From positions 77,036-141,035 of the forward strand of contig NW_019775425.1 of NCBI RefSeq assembly GCF_001039355.2: 64,000 nt of DNA, read 5' to 3'. A model generated the notes under the pieces. The model was not told the DNA's origin, did not search any database, and saw only the letters and a program-made list of their open reading frames with translations. Shown here in pieces: positions 13,177 through 25,150 of this stretch (position 1 is its first letter; every line of letters begins with the position of its first letter). The translations under genes were made by a program, and so were the position numbers. Source of the stretch: Lingula anatina. Its lineage: Eukaryota > Brachiopoda > Lingulata > Lingulida > Lingulidae.

Positions 13177-14549
13177 CAAATGCACACACACACACGGGCA
13201 ATCAAACACTTAGTAGTACTGAAAGCAAAATCACTATCATGTAGTTTTATTATCCAGATAAGTCCAGTAAAGGAGGGGTCCAAAACTGACGGCGTCATTG
13301 GTGTGCCACATGTTGTTAAAGATACCACCACACTGTTGGTCAATGTTCTATTTCGCCTTCAATGGACCCACGTGTCCATCGTCGCATCAAATGAAAAGGC
13401 AAGCTTGGATCTGGCCCTGATATTAAAAAATGACATAGAACGCCGTACATTCATTATTGGAACCTTTCTAACAGTCAACGGGACGTCTGCAAGCGACTAC
13501 GACGATGTTATTGCCAAGCTCGTAAAGGCTGGAGCACCGAACGTGGTAACCTTTGCCAATGCTGACGACAGCCGTCAACTACTTCTTGCAGCAGAGCGCC
13601 AGGACACTGCCGGCCGTCTCCTGTGGATAAACGCGGGTCAATGGAAATATCCCAAAATGGTCGTAGACGGTTTGGACGAAGTCATGAAAGGTTCACTTAT
13701 TTTGGTACCAGACGCTGTACTGGATGCTGACTTTGACAGTTTTACCAAAACCCTGACACCTGACAGTTTTCCCGATGACCCTTGGTATGCAGAATTCTGG
13801 GAGAAGCATTTTCAGTGCGCTCTGACTTTCGGCGGAAAGTTCCCTAACGCTTGTACGGGAGATGAATCCTTCGAGCGCAGACCATTGCCTCCAATGCCTG
13901 TTACGGCTAATACAGCGAAAGCGGTCTACGCATACGCCGACGGGTTGGCAAAGTTCTACTTGTATAAGTGTGGGCGGGTTGATTTTGAGGGGTGCCTAGG
14001 CCAGGTCAACGGTGATGCTAAAGATGTCGCTGAGCTGTATAAAGAGGTCCGACTTGTCCTCGATGAAGGGGTCGATGATCCGGTGCTGAACTTCAGATAT
14101 GAATACAAAATTCTTAACTTCCAGAAGCTCAAGGATGGAAGTTTTGGATATGCCACGGTAAGTTAGATGCATGTGATGATACAATTGACGACTTGGCGGA
14201 AATGATATCTATAAAAATGGACTTATATATGTTATCTGTACTTTTCAATTCATTCTTAATACTTGCATCTCATCCTATTTTGCACAGATGCTATTAAAAT
14301 CTACTTTCGGAACACAGTAACACTTTCATGCTAAAATCCCAGAGAAAAGGATAATGGATCGCATAGTGAATATTGTGTATTATTGATTTGCAGGTTGGTT
14401 CATGGTACAAAGGCAAGCTCTCGCTGTCCCCTTCTGATGTACAGCGTTATGATAGCCTTGAGAAGGGAGCCCTCCTTCCACCGCCTCCACCGCTGCCTGC
14501 AAGATCTCCTAACCTACGAGGCTACTACAAACATTTCCTTAACCGATAA
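5132..14549 (+). CDS. Secreted triple Venus-flytrap (mGluR-ectodomain-like) protein
   Basis: Eleven exons join in frame: 5132-5393, 5614-5742, 6223-6389, 6644-6860, 7214-7497, 8058-8381, 9596-9732, 10453-11770, 12473-12973, 13258-14157, 14394-14549, giving 1,464 residues. The chosen ATG opens a signal peptide (about 1-22, MTVVNMLLVCLCFLSVHLGL), so the in-frame codons upstream are ignored. Three ANF-receptor/Venus-flytrap domains follow: about 37-475, 514-960 and 990-1425. Each ends in a VGxW hallmark (residues 462, 947, 1414) that begins a new exon. Cysteine pairs after the first two (CTENC, CSKPPC) recall the start of the family C cysteine-rich region, but that region and the seven-helix domain are absent. 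A proline-rich tail precedes TAA. Domain 2 best keeps the amino-acid receptor signature (ISYRSS, NAYG, GDGWG). Likely an extracellular ligand-binding or decoy protein; ligand and partner unknown. An unannotated membrane exon elsewhere cannot be excluded. Confidence 0.8.
6456..6515. repeat. (TA)n microsatellite
   Basis: About 60 bases of alternating TA in the third intron of the tri-VFT gene. Confidence 0.95.
7579..10577 (+). repeat. Large direct duplication, copy B (partner 1-2630)
   Basis: Second copy of the duplicated segment, lying inside the complete tri-VFT gene from intron 5 to the start of exon 8. Two intronic insertions (about 9170-9200 and 10084-10405) distinguish it from copy A. 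Confidence 0.9.
13135..13173. repeat. (CT)n microsatellite
   Basis: CT run followed by a short CA run, in intron 9 of the tri-VFT gene. It could be read through as open frame, but the exon at 12473-12973 ends at a GTGCGT donor before it. Confidence 0.9.
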
Positions 14550-14914
14550 AGTTGCATGTCACTACATACTCAAAAGAATTCGTCCATCGAAGGGCATTTC
14601 ATTATTGAATTCCAATATTTTCTCGTAGGGAAATACGCATATAAACTTTATAAGACAGCAGGCTTATTACCTATTTCATGGTATAATTAATTGTATAATA
14701 TATAATGGTATAATAATATAAATATGGTATTAGAAAGCTAAGAGGTAAAGTGAAGATTTAATTGGAAATGAGTAAAGTAAGACTTTATTTGTTTAACCTT
14801 GTCAGTCAATTCTGTTTTCATAGATCTCCTTTTCTTGGATAATTGAAAGACCCTGTGTTCACAGGTGTTCACTTTGCCGTGTGTAGTAATTCGCGACATC
14901 TATCTGTCATTACC

Positions 14915-15200
14915 AATACTAACCAGGATTGATCGAACTCTGTGGCTGATTATCGCTTAATTGCATTCAGTGAAATCAGTTTAATCGTCTGACACGCCAC
15001 CTTGAGTAGTCCGGGGGTTATTAGCTTTCGTTTGCGCTCGACTGACATTTGTCTGGCAATTAAGCTGTTTACATGACTGAATTTTAGCGAGAATCCCCGG
15101 AGAGATGGTTAACATTTGTCTGACAATTAAGCTGTTTACATTTACTGCACTATTTAGCGAGAATCCCCGCAGAGCTGGATTGAGCCTGCTGGTACGATAA
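14915..15200. mobile_element. GATCGATC-family inverted-repeat element, degenerate
   Basis: Shares with the copies at 16735, 19901, 35690 and 52777 the subterminal phrase TAGCGAGAATCCCC followed by GGAGAGAT or a variant, GATCGA-type ends, and internal AATTAAGC and GTCTGAC phrases. The TAGCGAGAATCCCCG phrase occurs twice here, suggesting nested or rearranged copies. Non-autonomous; no coding capacity seen. Confidence 0.55.
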
Positions 15201-15439
15201 CTTGAATTTGAATGCTTCCTTAGTAGCTTCGGTATACAAGCTCTTTGATACAAGGACATAAATCACTAGAATTTGAAATCTTAATTTTTTTGAAAGAGCT
15301 ATGATTAGCTTTCATTTAAGATTTGTAGTTTTTCTCAAGACAGGCTATATCCTCCCTGTGCTTATGATAAAAAAGTTTAGAAATGCATTACGTTCTGTCG
15401 CATGTTTTGTCATAAGTTTTATTCAAACACTGTTGCATT

Positions 15440-15665
15440 TAAGGTGCTAACTCTGTGGGGACTCTTGCTGAGGGCACTCAGCTGCACTGAATGGCACGCC
15501 CCCTGGCGTTGAGTAGAATACATAAAAACTGGTGATTATACGGGTACATTGGAAACAATTGTACGGGTGTCATTCAATTAAGCTGATTGCACTCAGCGAG
15601 AGTCCCTGCAGAGTTGGATCGACCTACGTATCCAGATGGTGTCTATGGGAATGATCCCTTATATA
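15440..15665. mobile_element. GATCGATC-family element, diverged copy
   Basis: Carries diverged family phrases: an opening GTGGGGACTCTTGCTGAG, central AATTAAGCTGATTGCACT, then AGCGAGAGTCCCTGCAGAG and TGGATCGACC, ending near ATGGGAATGATCCCTTA. The terminal phrase pairs with TATGGGAATGCGCCCTTAG of the well-preserved copy at 19901-20120. Confidence 0.5.
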
Positions 15666-16734
15666 CACACAGTGGGGTTCCTCCATTATAACAACGATAA
15701 TAATAGAATAATTGTGATTAAAGGTTCACAGTGAAGGATTTTTCCCGCGAAAAGCCTTTTTTGTTTGCTTGTTTGTTTCAAATTCCGTCCCGTCGAGCTC
15801 AATTCTCGCACTGTCTTCCGAGATCATCGAGATTTAAAACTGTGTTAAGATGATTCGTCAGAGGGTGACATTTTTTTCATGGCATTTATCCGTTAATATA
15901 TAATCAAAAAGTATTACTTGTCCTCAGATGAGTTCAACTAGAGATGGTTTATGTACATGTACCTATCGTTTGTCTAAAATACTTTACTTTGTTACTTTAA
16001 GTTTCGTATATTTCAAGAACTGAAAACGTAAATCATGTGAGGCGGCGAGTCCAGAAAACACAGATTCATACCTCAATATTTCTTTTTTCATTCTGAAAAT
16101 GACTTAAATTTCAAAGAACGCTGCCCCACTTCGTAGGGGATGTCATATTCTTAACAACAATTACCCGGTACTGAGTTTGCCCTTGCTTAACACGCTGTAC
16201 GAATATATCGAAAATCACAGAAAATTCTCCGTGCACAGCAGCGCTATTAGAAACAATAGTCGTTGGTTGGCATTTACACTCATTACCTTTTCACGCCGCA
16301 AAACGAATTTAATCGATTAAGATACGGAAACTTAATATGTTTGTGGTTACAAATCATTATATGCAGTTCTTCTTTTACATTAAGATTGATACTGTCTGCA
16401 TTCATTGTGACAAAACTTAAAGAAAAGGCTTACATAGTGAAGAAGATTTTATTTTTCACTCTCTCTCTTGCAAAGATGATAAGAAAGATAATAATTTCTA
16501 AAGAGATTGAACGTGCTTTTACATGTAGTTACATGTATGAGACCAGGGACTGAAACTTCTCCTTCTCTGATACTGCCCTCTGATACCAGGGCCCCCTAAA
16601 ATACTGATACAAAATCACACTTTTAACATTTTTGTAACAGACTTATAGTGGGCCCTGTGGTCAGAGAGTACTGTGAAACGGCTTTAAATTCCGGAGCTCA
16701 TATGGAGGAGCTCTGTCACTTGATCAAAAAGACC

Positions 16735-16985
16735 ATTCCATTAATTGCAATTAACTTAAGCGGCTTAGATGAATCTGGAGGTACTTAAGCGCCTATTGAA
16801 TCTGGAGGTAATTAACTATCTCTAGCAGCTTCAGTAAGCGTGCCAGACGTTTAAGCCGCTTAAGACGCTTTCAGCGTTAAGCTGAAAGCGATTTTAAAAG
16901 CGAGAATCCCCTCGGAGATGGACCGATCCCGCTAGATCGATGTAGGTATGGGAATGGGGTCTAGGGATGGGGACCCAGTCTTAGA
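16735..16985. mobile_element. GATCGATC-family element between duplicated units
   Basis: Contains AGCGAGAATCCCCTCGGAGA, CCGATCCCGCTAGATCGATG and GGTATGGGAATGG, as in the other family members, plus several internal AAGCGGCTTA-like palindromes. It separates the two units of the tandem duplication at 16245-17655. Confidence 0.55.
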
Positions 16986-17489
16986 AACAATAATCGTTAG
17001 CTGGCATTTAAATTCAATACCTTTCCACGCTGCAAAACAAATTTAATCGATTGAGATACGGGAACTTAATATGTTTGTGGTTACAACTCATTATACACAG
17101 TTCTTTTACATTAGGATTGATACCGTCTGCAATGATTGTGAAAAAACCAAGAAAAATGATTTGCATAGTGAAGAAGATTTTTCATTCACTCTTCCGTAAA
17201 GATGATAGGAAAGATAATAGTTAATGTTTTTTACAGTACTTATGAGGCCAGTGTCTGCACCCCCACCACTACCCTCAATTTGCGTTACCCTCTGACATCA
17301 GGGGTCTCTAAAATTGTATACAAAATTAAAGTATACGGACAATAACTTTTGTAACATACTTCTAGCGGATCCTGTGGTCGGAGAGCAGAGGGGCGGATTG
17401 AAACCGTCTTCTGGGTCTTCCAGAAGACGGTCAGATTTTAAAGTTTAAATTGAGAGCTATCTATTTTTTCCTGTCGGAAGACGGTCAAA

Positions 17490-17655
17490 ATGGAGGATGG
17501 ATCAACAAAGACAATTTGGAGGGCTGTCAGAAAATATCTCTGGATCCGCCCAAGAGAGTACTGTGGTACGATTTTAAATTCCGGAGCTCATATCGAGGAG
17601 CTCTGTCACGTGATCAAAGGCCTCAGCCGAAGGGTGGAGCTGTCATGTCGCATAG
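17490..17655 (+). CDS. Exon-like open frame, unknown
   Basis: An ATG-initiated frame of 55 codons plus one base runs to a good donor (CATAG then GTAAGA). The product includes REYCGTILNSGAHIEELCH and is not recognised. The related first duplicate at about 16663-16730 encodes a similar REYCETALNSGAHMEELCH stretch, so the frame is kept across the duplication, a mild sign of past coding function. No downstream exon with the right phase was found. It may be a relic. Confidence 0.25.
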
Positions 17656-18360
17656 GTAAGAACAAGAGTTTTACAAATGTGAAGTTAAGCACATCAGATT
17701 TAACAATTAGAACGCCCACACCCTTCGCTTACATTTCATGTTTTTAGCTTTTCCGTTTCCAGTTGTTCCACACACACGAAATAATAGTTGACCTGCAAAG
17801 CACTCATTGATTTAATCAATTACATCAGTCCCTGAAAGCATTTAACTCTAGGGACAAGAATGATAAAGAGGAAAATCGATGGGTGGCATTTATAGTCAGT
17901 TCCCCGCGTCTGTATCGCAAACAAAACAATAAAAAGAAGTAACCAAGCCGTATTAGAGACCAAAGGATCGATTTTTCCCCCTCTCCGTACTATTATTATT
18001 TCAAAGATCTAGAGTACCGGGCTACACAGGTATGAGGTTAGATCATATAAACACCGTCTCCTGCTGCTGGAATATTGGCCAGTGATTTGGGCTCATTTTC
18101 GGTATGTGGTAATGTTGCTGATCTTCACATCTTTTAATGCATTTACTTGGTCTTAGTTGAAGTAGTTTTGAGACTTGTTGCTATGCTAATATAGTCCCCT
18201 AGTTATAACGGGTCGCCAGACGATAGTATAGTGCCAGAGGAAACACGGTCGATTTCATACGTGCAATGAGCGGAGCAGGTGCGTCATAAGTACACTCGAA
18301 CCGTTTACGATTCAGTTTATTGCATTTTGCGCTTGAAAATACCGTGGGAGGTGTGCACAG

Positions 18361-18640
18361 GTAAAATAACCAAATAAGTTATTTTTTTTGCTATTCACTT
18401 ATTTTATTTTTTCATTCATCTATTTATTTATCATATCTTAAAATCCCTCATTATGACCCTCCTTATCATCGTCAAACCCCGTGTAATAAGGAGGAAAAAT
18501 AACCAAATTAGGATTTAAAAAAAAAACAAATAAGAAATTTTGCTATTCATTTTTATGTTTCTTTATTTAATTATTTATATATCATATCATATTTTAAAAT
18601 ACCTTATTATGATAGCTATTAAATCACCGTGAAATAAGAA
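18361..18640 (+). repeat. Tandem duplicate of about 140 bases
   Basis: Two adjacent AT-rich units share AAAATAACCAAAT, TTTTGCTATTCA, TTTATTTATCATATC-like and TTAAAATNCC phrases. The second unit is diverged. No coding capacity. Confidence 0.6.
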
Positions 18641-19900
18641 CGTATCTGTCGAGGCGGTCCTCGAAGACCTAGCTGGTCCTGCAACTGTACGATACTCGAC
18701 CTCAAAAGACAAAAATGCGTGAACATGTGTTTACGCGTTTTCCTTCGAAGGTGATAACAAAATAAATGTCGTGTTTGTGAGAATAGGTTCAGCTGATGCA
18801 GTTTCGAAGCGATTTTTTCGGCACCTTTTGGTCAATTGACAGCAACAGGGTGGTGGGGTGCTGTGGGGGGGGGGGTAGGGCGACAAACTTTTGAAACTGT
18901 CGGGGGGTGGGGCAAGTAATGAACGATCAGGATTTGGTGATGATCCATCAATTAATTGATTAATTAGTCAATTGGTGAAGTCTGTTTGTCTTCGAATTAC
19001 TAATAATAATAATGAAAATTGAACAGCCTTGGCTATCCGCTTTCTTCAAGTGCTTTTCAAGTACCAGGTGGAATGGTCTCCTCGCAAGAAACTCATGTCA
19101 ATCACAGTGCAGTTGTTGGCCCTTTAAAAATTGAGAAGTGCAGCACATATTTCACCAAATGTAAACTTTCCTCCATGCACGAATCACCGTGTTGACATGC
19201 CGGGTCACTTGACAGGTCCGTGTCGCAGCGGGTTAGATAGAGCAGGTGCCCGCTCTTTAATACTATTGTTTCATTAAGCCCCGCACTTGCTCAACTAGTA
19301 CAGCTGGACCAACAGTGGGAGGTAAGAATTAATTGTTTTCTTGGTTGTTTATTGTTATTGTTTATTATTACGCGCATCGTGTTTTTGTAGTGGTTGATGT
19401 TGTGTAATAAATTTCACATCGACCTGAGGTAAATTCGGGTTTAGTAGATTAAAGTATGACATAGCGATTAGAAAGATCAAGGAGCTCTGGTCAGCGCTGC
19501 AGCGTTATGTTAAAAATGAAAAAGTACCTATTTTCGTTCTCGAAAATTATCGTTCCTGCAAATTCTGTTAACAGGTGAGTGACTGTCAGATATGTTTGAT
19601 AATATGTCACGCGATTGATGCGATTGATCTGTGACACACGAACCGTCACATGAAGGACTAAAACCCAGATTTTTAGCCACCTTTGAAAAGTTAATCTTAA
19701 CTGTATCTCACACTCAAATAGCCAATGCAAGTTGCCGATGTTTTGGTGGTGGTGGTGGTGGTGGTGTGCGTGTGTGCGTGTGTAAGTGTGTGCGTGTGCG
19801 TGGCAGGGGAGGGGGGACCAAAGAGTTACGGCACATTACGACGATAACGCCACATGAAGTATAAGGTGCTTGATGGGAGGGTTTTTTAATTGTGCAATAT

Positions 19901-20120
19901 TAGACCCCATTCCCAGAGATTAGATCGATCCAACTAGATCGACCTAACTCCCTGGGGGTTCACGCTAAATAGCTATCAGCCGAGCGGGAAAGAAAGTTAA
20001 TTACCCCCTTACAGCTTGTAGTAGGCGGGACGGACATTTAAGCCGGATTATCTGACAGTAATCTAGTGAGACTCCCCACGGGGATAGATCGATCTAAAAT
20101 CTATGGGAATGCGCCCTTAG
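19901..20120. mobile_element. GATCGATC-family inverted-repeat element, well preserved
   Basis: About 220 bases with matching inverted ends: it opens with CCCATTCCCAGAGATTAGAT and closes with ATCTAAAATCTATGGGAATG and GCGCCCTTAG. Internal GTAGGCGGGACGGAC and GTTAATTACCCCC phrases are the reverse complement of the copy at 52777-53007. Small size, inverted ends and no coding capacity fit a MITE. The transposase family is not evident. Confidence 0.75.
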
Positions 20121-20753
20121 TTTACTCTTGAGTATATAGCATAGGATTCAATTCTATATACAGGTATAACACCTAGAAAGAACACTATATAGACTAATGA
20201 TATATTTAAAGGCATACAATTAACGTTAGCCCTATACTGAATGTGCCATTAAAAACATGAATATGTCAGCCATTTTCCATGAACCACTAACGTATATCTT
20301 ACCGAAGTCTTTTAATTAAACTAAGCTCTTTTCGAGCTCTTAATTTTTTTTACTTCTGTCATTACTACTGAAATTCACCAGTGCTAATTTTTTATTACGA
20401 AGGTGTGACTAAAAAAAAGAAACTTAGAACTCAAATGCGGATGTATGGATCATAATCCTGTTTCCAGTTTTGGATATGACATCCCTTAGTGATGAAAACT
20501 TATTAATTTTGTGCTAAAATAAGGTCTAACAGTCATTGTGTTGGTTCAGTTACCATAGTGACGCTGTAGTATTTCCTGTAAAAGACGAGATTAAGAGGAC
20601 TGCGATCACATGGGATAAGTATGAGACTTAACTACGTTACCCACGCACTCTATTTGATATATGCATCTAAAGGCAAAAGAATAATTCTTATTCAGATTGA
20701 CAAATATTCTATATATTAACTTGTAGGCTTTGCAGGTAATTTTCACTTATAAA

Positions 20754-20831
20754 ATGGCACCCACTATCTTTTCGCCAATCCATCGGCTTTTCGCCGGCAA
20801 GAAAATCTGTGTGGTTGGAAGTGGAAGTCTC
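20754..20831 (+). CDS. Orphan exon with GPD1-like nucleotide-binding start
   Basis: After a consensus acceptor (TTTGCAG at 20735) an ATG opens 26 codons ending at a GTAAGA donor in phase 0. The predicted peptide ends GKKICVVGSGSL, closely resembling the first beta strand and glycine loop of cytosolic glycerol-3-phosphate dehydrogenase (KKVCIVGSGNWGS). The glycine-rich loop continues beyond the donor in that family, so more exons would be needed. I found none before 24.4 kb. This is either the first exon of a gene with a very long intron, a relic of a duplicated dehydrogenase, or chance. Confidence 0.35.
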
Positions 20832-23800
20832 GTAAGACGTGTATTAGTTAATTATTATCATCCATTTGTTGTATCACGATTGAATATCGTTGGAAAAAAA
20901 TTATAAAAAATTTAAGATAAGGTAAGCTACGGTAGTGTGGTTTATTGCAGTGGAATAAGCCAAATAGGTGATTTAATAAATATAAACTTTTTTGAAAAAG
21001 AAAAAGAACAAGTTGATTGCTTTCCCTCGTGCAGATTTTTTACTAAGGTGAATACGTGTTTAATGTTAGTAGCATGGCTAGAAATTTAATTATATATTTA
21101 GCAAATTTTATAACGTACTAAACTCCCCAGGATCGAGTAACCAAGAGTAGAATGGAAAGATTATTAAAACAGCCACTGAAAAAAAAAAAACATCTCCTAA
21201 CTGTGATTGATGACGTCTCTATTAGAGAGAAAAGGTCCCCATAACAAGTTGATGTAACCATGTAAACATGTTGGCATGAAGGCAATTACCGTTAAAGCGG
21301 AATTTGTTGAATGTTTAAAAAGTTTTATTAGTGTTCTTAACACTTCGATATACACGCACATAACTTCTTAATCAGAGAACGCAAACAAGGGAGGATTTAC
21401 TTTCACAAAGGTATAAAAATATCTTATGCCTGAGAAAAACGTTATCTATGAGATTATTACCCTTTCAAAAGATTAAGATTGGGAAAGGGAATCGAAAAAA
21501 GCTTTTCCCTTCCTACAAATCTGCAATAAAAGGTCACTTGTTTTTGTTCACCTTTGAACGTCCCGAGGCAAGATTAATTCGCGAGAACACGAATCCTCTT
21601 ATATATAAGAGTATGATTTAGAAAGGAGTGATTTATTTTACGCAGGCAAATTTACATTGTGTTCATATTAAGATGGATTGAGAAATTTTACTCTACTTAA
21701 AAATATTATTGTTGAGAAAAAATACGAGATGAAAGAAAGAGGTTTTTGTTTTGTTCTCTTCAAATCCAAACATTATTAAAAGTTTGAAGTCTCGGTAAGT
21801 GTTACGCACATATAATTCGCGGAACAACGTCAACACTAACCATTTGGATTTTGACAGGAGCCCATTCATGCTGCACAAACTTAATAACCCTCAAAGCAGG
21901 CAAAAGCCTCTCACTGTTCATTAGTAGTGTATTAAATAGATTATAGAAACCACCCATTCGATGAAAAGCTTAGTATATGGGACCGGAGAGTTTTGACAAA
22001 AGAGCTTACAACGAAGCACACGAGTGGAAGTGGGGAGAATAGCCCAAGCACAATGGACCGACAGTAAAATAACACGCGGACAGTTGTTGATTTGGGCTTG
22101 TGGATTTAGCTGCCATTTTTCCCTAAACGCTCAGTTGACAAAAAGGCTTGGATACAGATCGCTGACAGATCAAGAGAAGTCGTTACAGAACAGATAGTTC
22201 GAGAAATAGTGAACACTAAACCATGACGCTGGGACATAGAGGTTATGATTTTGAATGTATTAGGAGTCGCCAGGGACCATAGAGGGGACTGGTGTCCCTT
22301 ATCTGGGTTACTATAGTGCATCTGAGACTAAAGAGGTGAGCCATAGAACAAGATTCGACGTGTGAGAGAAGGGGGGGACGTGTGTGTTTAGGTTGGACTG
22401 GGTAAGTGGATTGATCAGTACCTCCCCCCACCCCACCCCCACCCCTGTGAGTAGTCTTTGTGTCTGATTGTTTTAGATTCAAGTTTCTAAGATGCCAAAA
22501 TAGTATACTAACAAAGAAAATCGATTGCTGTAAGATTACATTGTACGTCCTGTTGCGAATCCTGTTTAGACATTTTTGTTTGTACATTTTTTTCACTTAC
22601 TGATCGTCTGTTACGAACCAAGCCTCTCTCAACAGAAACCGAATGTTAAACTCCACAAGAAATCTATACAGACTGACGTAGGTAAGCGTAAAAATATTTA
22701 GCTAGGCCAAGTGGAATATGTAAGCATTATCCCCTCTGTTGGTAATAACTATCGACTTTTGATGTGGTGAGCTTGTACAGGACTGTTTTTACCAAATTCA
22801 ACACAAAAACCTAGCAATTTACATTTCCACGGTCTGTTTCTCCGCATTCTGAAAATAATATTCCCGAATTTTTTCTTTAAAAGTTTTCTACCATTCCCCA
22901 CACAAGAATCCATCTCTTAGTCTAATAGCAGTGACCGTAAAAGCGATGGTAATGAGGTCTGGGTCCGTATTACATCAGATTATTACACTCCGCTTAAAAT
23001 GGAAATCACTTTCCCTTCCTCAAATATGGCCCCCTTGCCCTTTCCCCTCCCCTAAACGTATAAAAACATGCCCTTCAACTCGAAAAACACATCTGACCCC
23101 AAACTTACATCAAATAACATTGCACTATAATGATTCCCCCGTATGAATAAGTTCCCTTTTCAAAGTGTTTTTTAAAGAACATAACGACGTAGATGATTTA
23201 GTTAACGCTTCCACTAGCTTGTTTGCTCCCCTCTGAAACCCTCTGTAATAATTCCCGACTCATGCGGCCAGCGGTGGTCGGGATTACACGGACACCACGC
23301 ACTAGGGGATTGCAAGCGGTTACCTCCTAAAGAATTAATCACGAACGATTTTGTCTAGCGGTTTGAAAGCTAAAAAAGGCTGCCTCAGTTATTAGACATA
23401 ACCTCACCGTAAAGTTTCGGGTTACGCCTATTATTAGTTTACATCTCTAACCCGGCTGCATACATAAGTCAATCTGATAACTTGTTGTCATGGCCAGATA
23501 TAAGCACTGATGCCCAAATATAAAATATGGATACAACAAGCAGTGCTGATAAGGTCAGTAAAGAAATTCATTTGTTAGGGATGTTTGCTTTTTTGAGAAA
23601 AAAAGGCTGATTGGCAAATAGACCTCAAAAAAGTCCACATAAATGTAATAATATTAAGTTTGGTGCTCAAACATGAGATAAAGGCAGTTCTGATAACAGA
23701 GGTAATTTTTATGGAGCCATGGGATCATAAATCCAAGTTTACATTTTGGAAATGACTTAATTCAATAATATGCTCTACCTTTGATCTCGGGGTCTGATAT

Positions 23801-24435
23801 CGGCTATAAGATTCGGTGCTTTATACAATGAACGTAAAGTAAAATATCACGCACGAGCACGGTTTGTCCATCATGTGGGAAAATAAATAAGCATCTAAAA
23901 CTGCCATTTTAAATTTAAAATCTATCAGAAAACTTACAACGACTTAACGGCCTAATATAAAGTAAATTGCTTTAAAATATACATGACAGAACAAACACGT
24001 GGAACGAGTTGACTGACATTTTTTTTACCAGAACGCAGAGCTATGCAGTTCGGCACGTAGGCCTAAAGGGTAGCATTACTTAACCAGTGGTCTTGTTATT
24101 TTAGGCAGGTGGTTTTCAAGTTTGTGACAATTGACCGCGTCAAGAGAAATCAGATGCTGTTTCAGATGAATGGAGTGCCTCAAGCAGTACATTAATGGAA
24201 TGAATCTGAATTCAAGCATGGCGATCGATTATTAGCCTGATTCACGCAGAGAGAGAGAGAGAGAGAGAGAGAGATGTACCAGAACACAAGATGGACCCTC
24301 CCTCCCCAAAGTTCAAAATAAGCGACTGTGACTTTACGCACAGAATTGTTTCATGTCCTCTTTTTTCTATTATGGTTTTCTTTTATAATGAAAAGACTTT
24401 AATGCTATCGTCATCATTGTTTCAGCAAAGAAAAC

Positions 24436-24695
24436 ATGAACAAGACGGCTCGTGGGTACCTGCCGGCCCCGGCGGCGTCCATCCCCGCTGTCACCGTCCC
24501 CGCTTTTCGTCCCGATCTCTTGGCGGCCATCTTAGCGCGCAAAGATGCCACGGAGAATTATCTCCGAAAGTTGGATAACGAGCGAAAGAGAAGCCAAAAT
24601 CTGGACCAAAATGGATCTGGAGGTGGTCAAGACTTTCCTATTATTGTAAGGTAAGAGAATTTAACGGAATGAGTGGTTTCAGTTTTATATATCTA

Positions 24696-24726
<31 letters not shown>

Positions 24727-25096
24727 CATAGAAATATCGTAAATTAGGCCTATTGTGTTTGAATGGTGTAATGAAATTTTCAGTAAGTGTCACCGTTATA
24801 GTTTTGAGGTTGACATTTCCCTTGCGCAGCACAATGATGTCGACAGGATGACAGCTTCCTCATACTGCAAATAGTATATTATCCTCTGCGAACATTTTAA
24901 TTACTCACAACAAGACATGCTCTACCGAAACGCGAAACAAGCGTCCAAAAACGCTAAATCTGTGAATATCGTTAACTTCAGGTGTATGTACAGGGGGATC
25001 GGAAAGGGGTAAAATTATAAATAAATTACACCTATTTTGTCCCATCATATAACTTCAGGAAGGGGGTTAGACCGTGACTTTTTAAAAACTGAAATA

Positions 25097-25150
<54 letters not shown>

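Larger units (their letters stand above)
16245..17655 (+). repeat. Local tandem duplication, two diverged units
   Basis: Bases from about 16245 to 16735 recur from about 16981 to 17655. Matching marks are TTAGAAACAATA, AATATGTTTGTGGTTACAA, and GAGAGTACTGTG followed by TTTAAATTCCGGAGCTCAT and GAGGAGCTCTGTCAC. A GATCGATC-family element sits between the units and interrupts the first one. The second unit carries the exon-like frame at 17490-17655. Confidence 0.7.
14550..24435. other. Gene-poor interval with scattered mobile-element relics
   Basis: Between the tri-VFT stop and the next confident gene I find only repeat copies, low-complexity tracts (poly-G near 18866, GGT/GT near 19742-19800, GA at 24247-24275) and two isolated exon-like frames (17490-17655 and 20754-20831), listed separately. 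A strong splice donor without recognised coding (GGGAG then GTAAGA at 19323) could end a 5' untranslated exon of the gene starting at 24436. That link is speculative. Confidence 0.5.

Noticed and set aside
12974-13257. Coding reading through the CT microsatellite between exons 9 and 10
   Set aside because: Gives a low-complexity Ser-Leu run; the GTGCGT donor at 12974 and the acceptor at 13257 give continuous VFT sequence instead.
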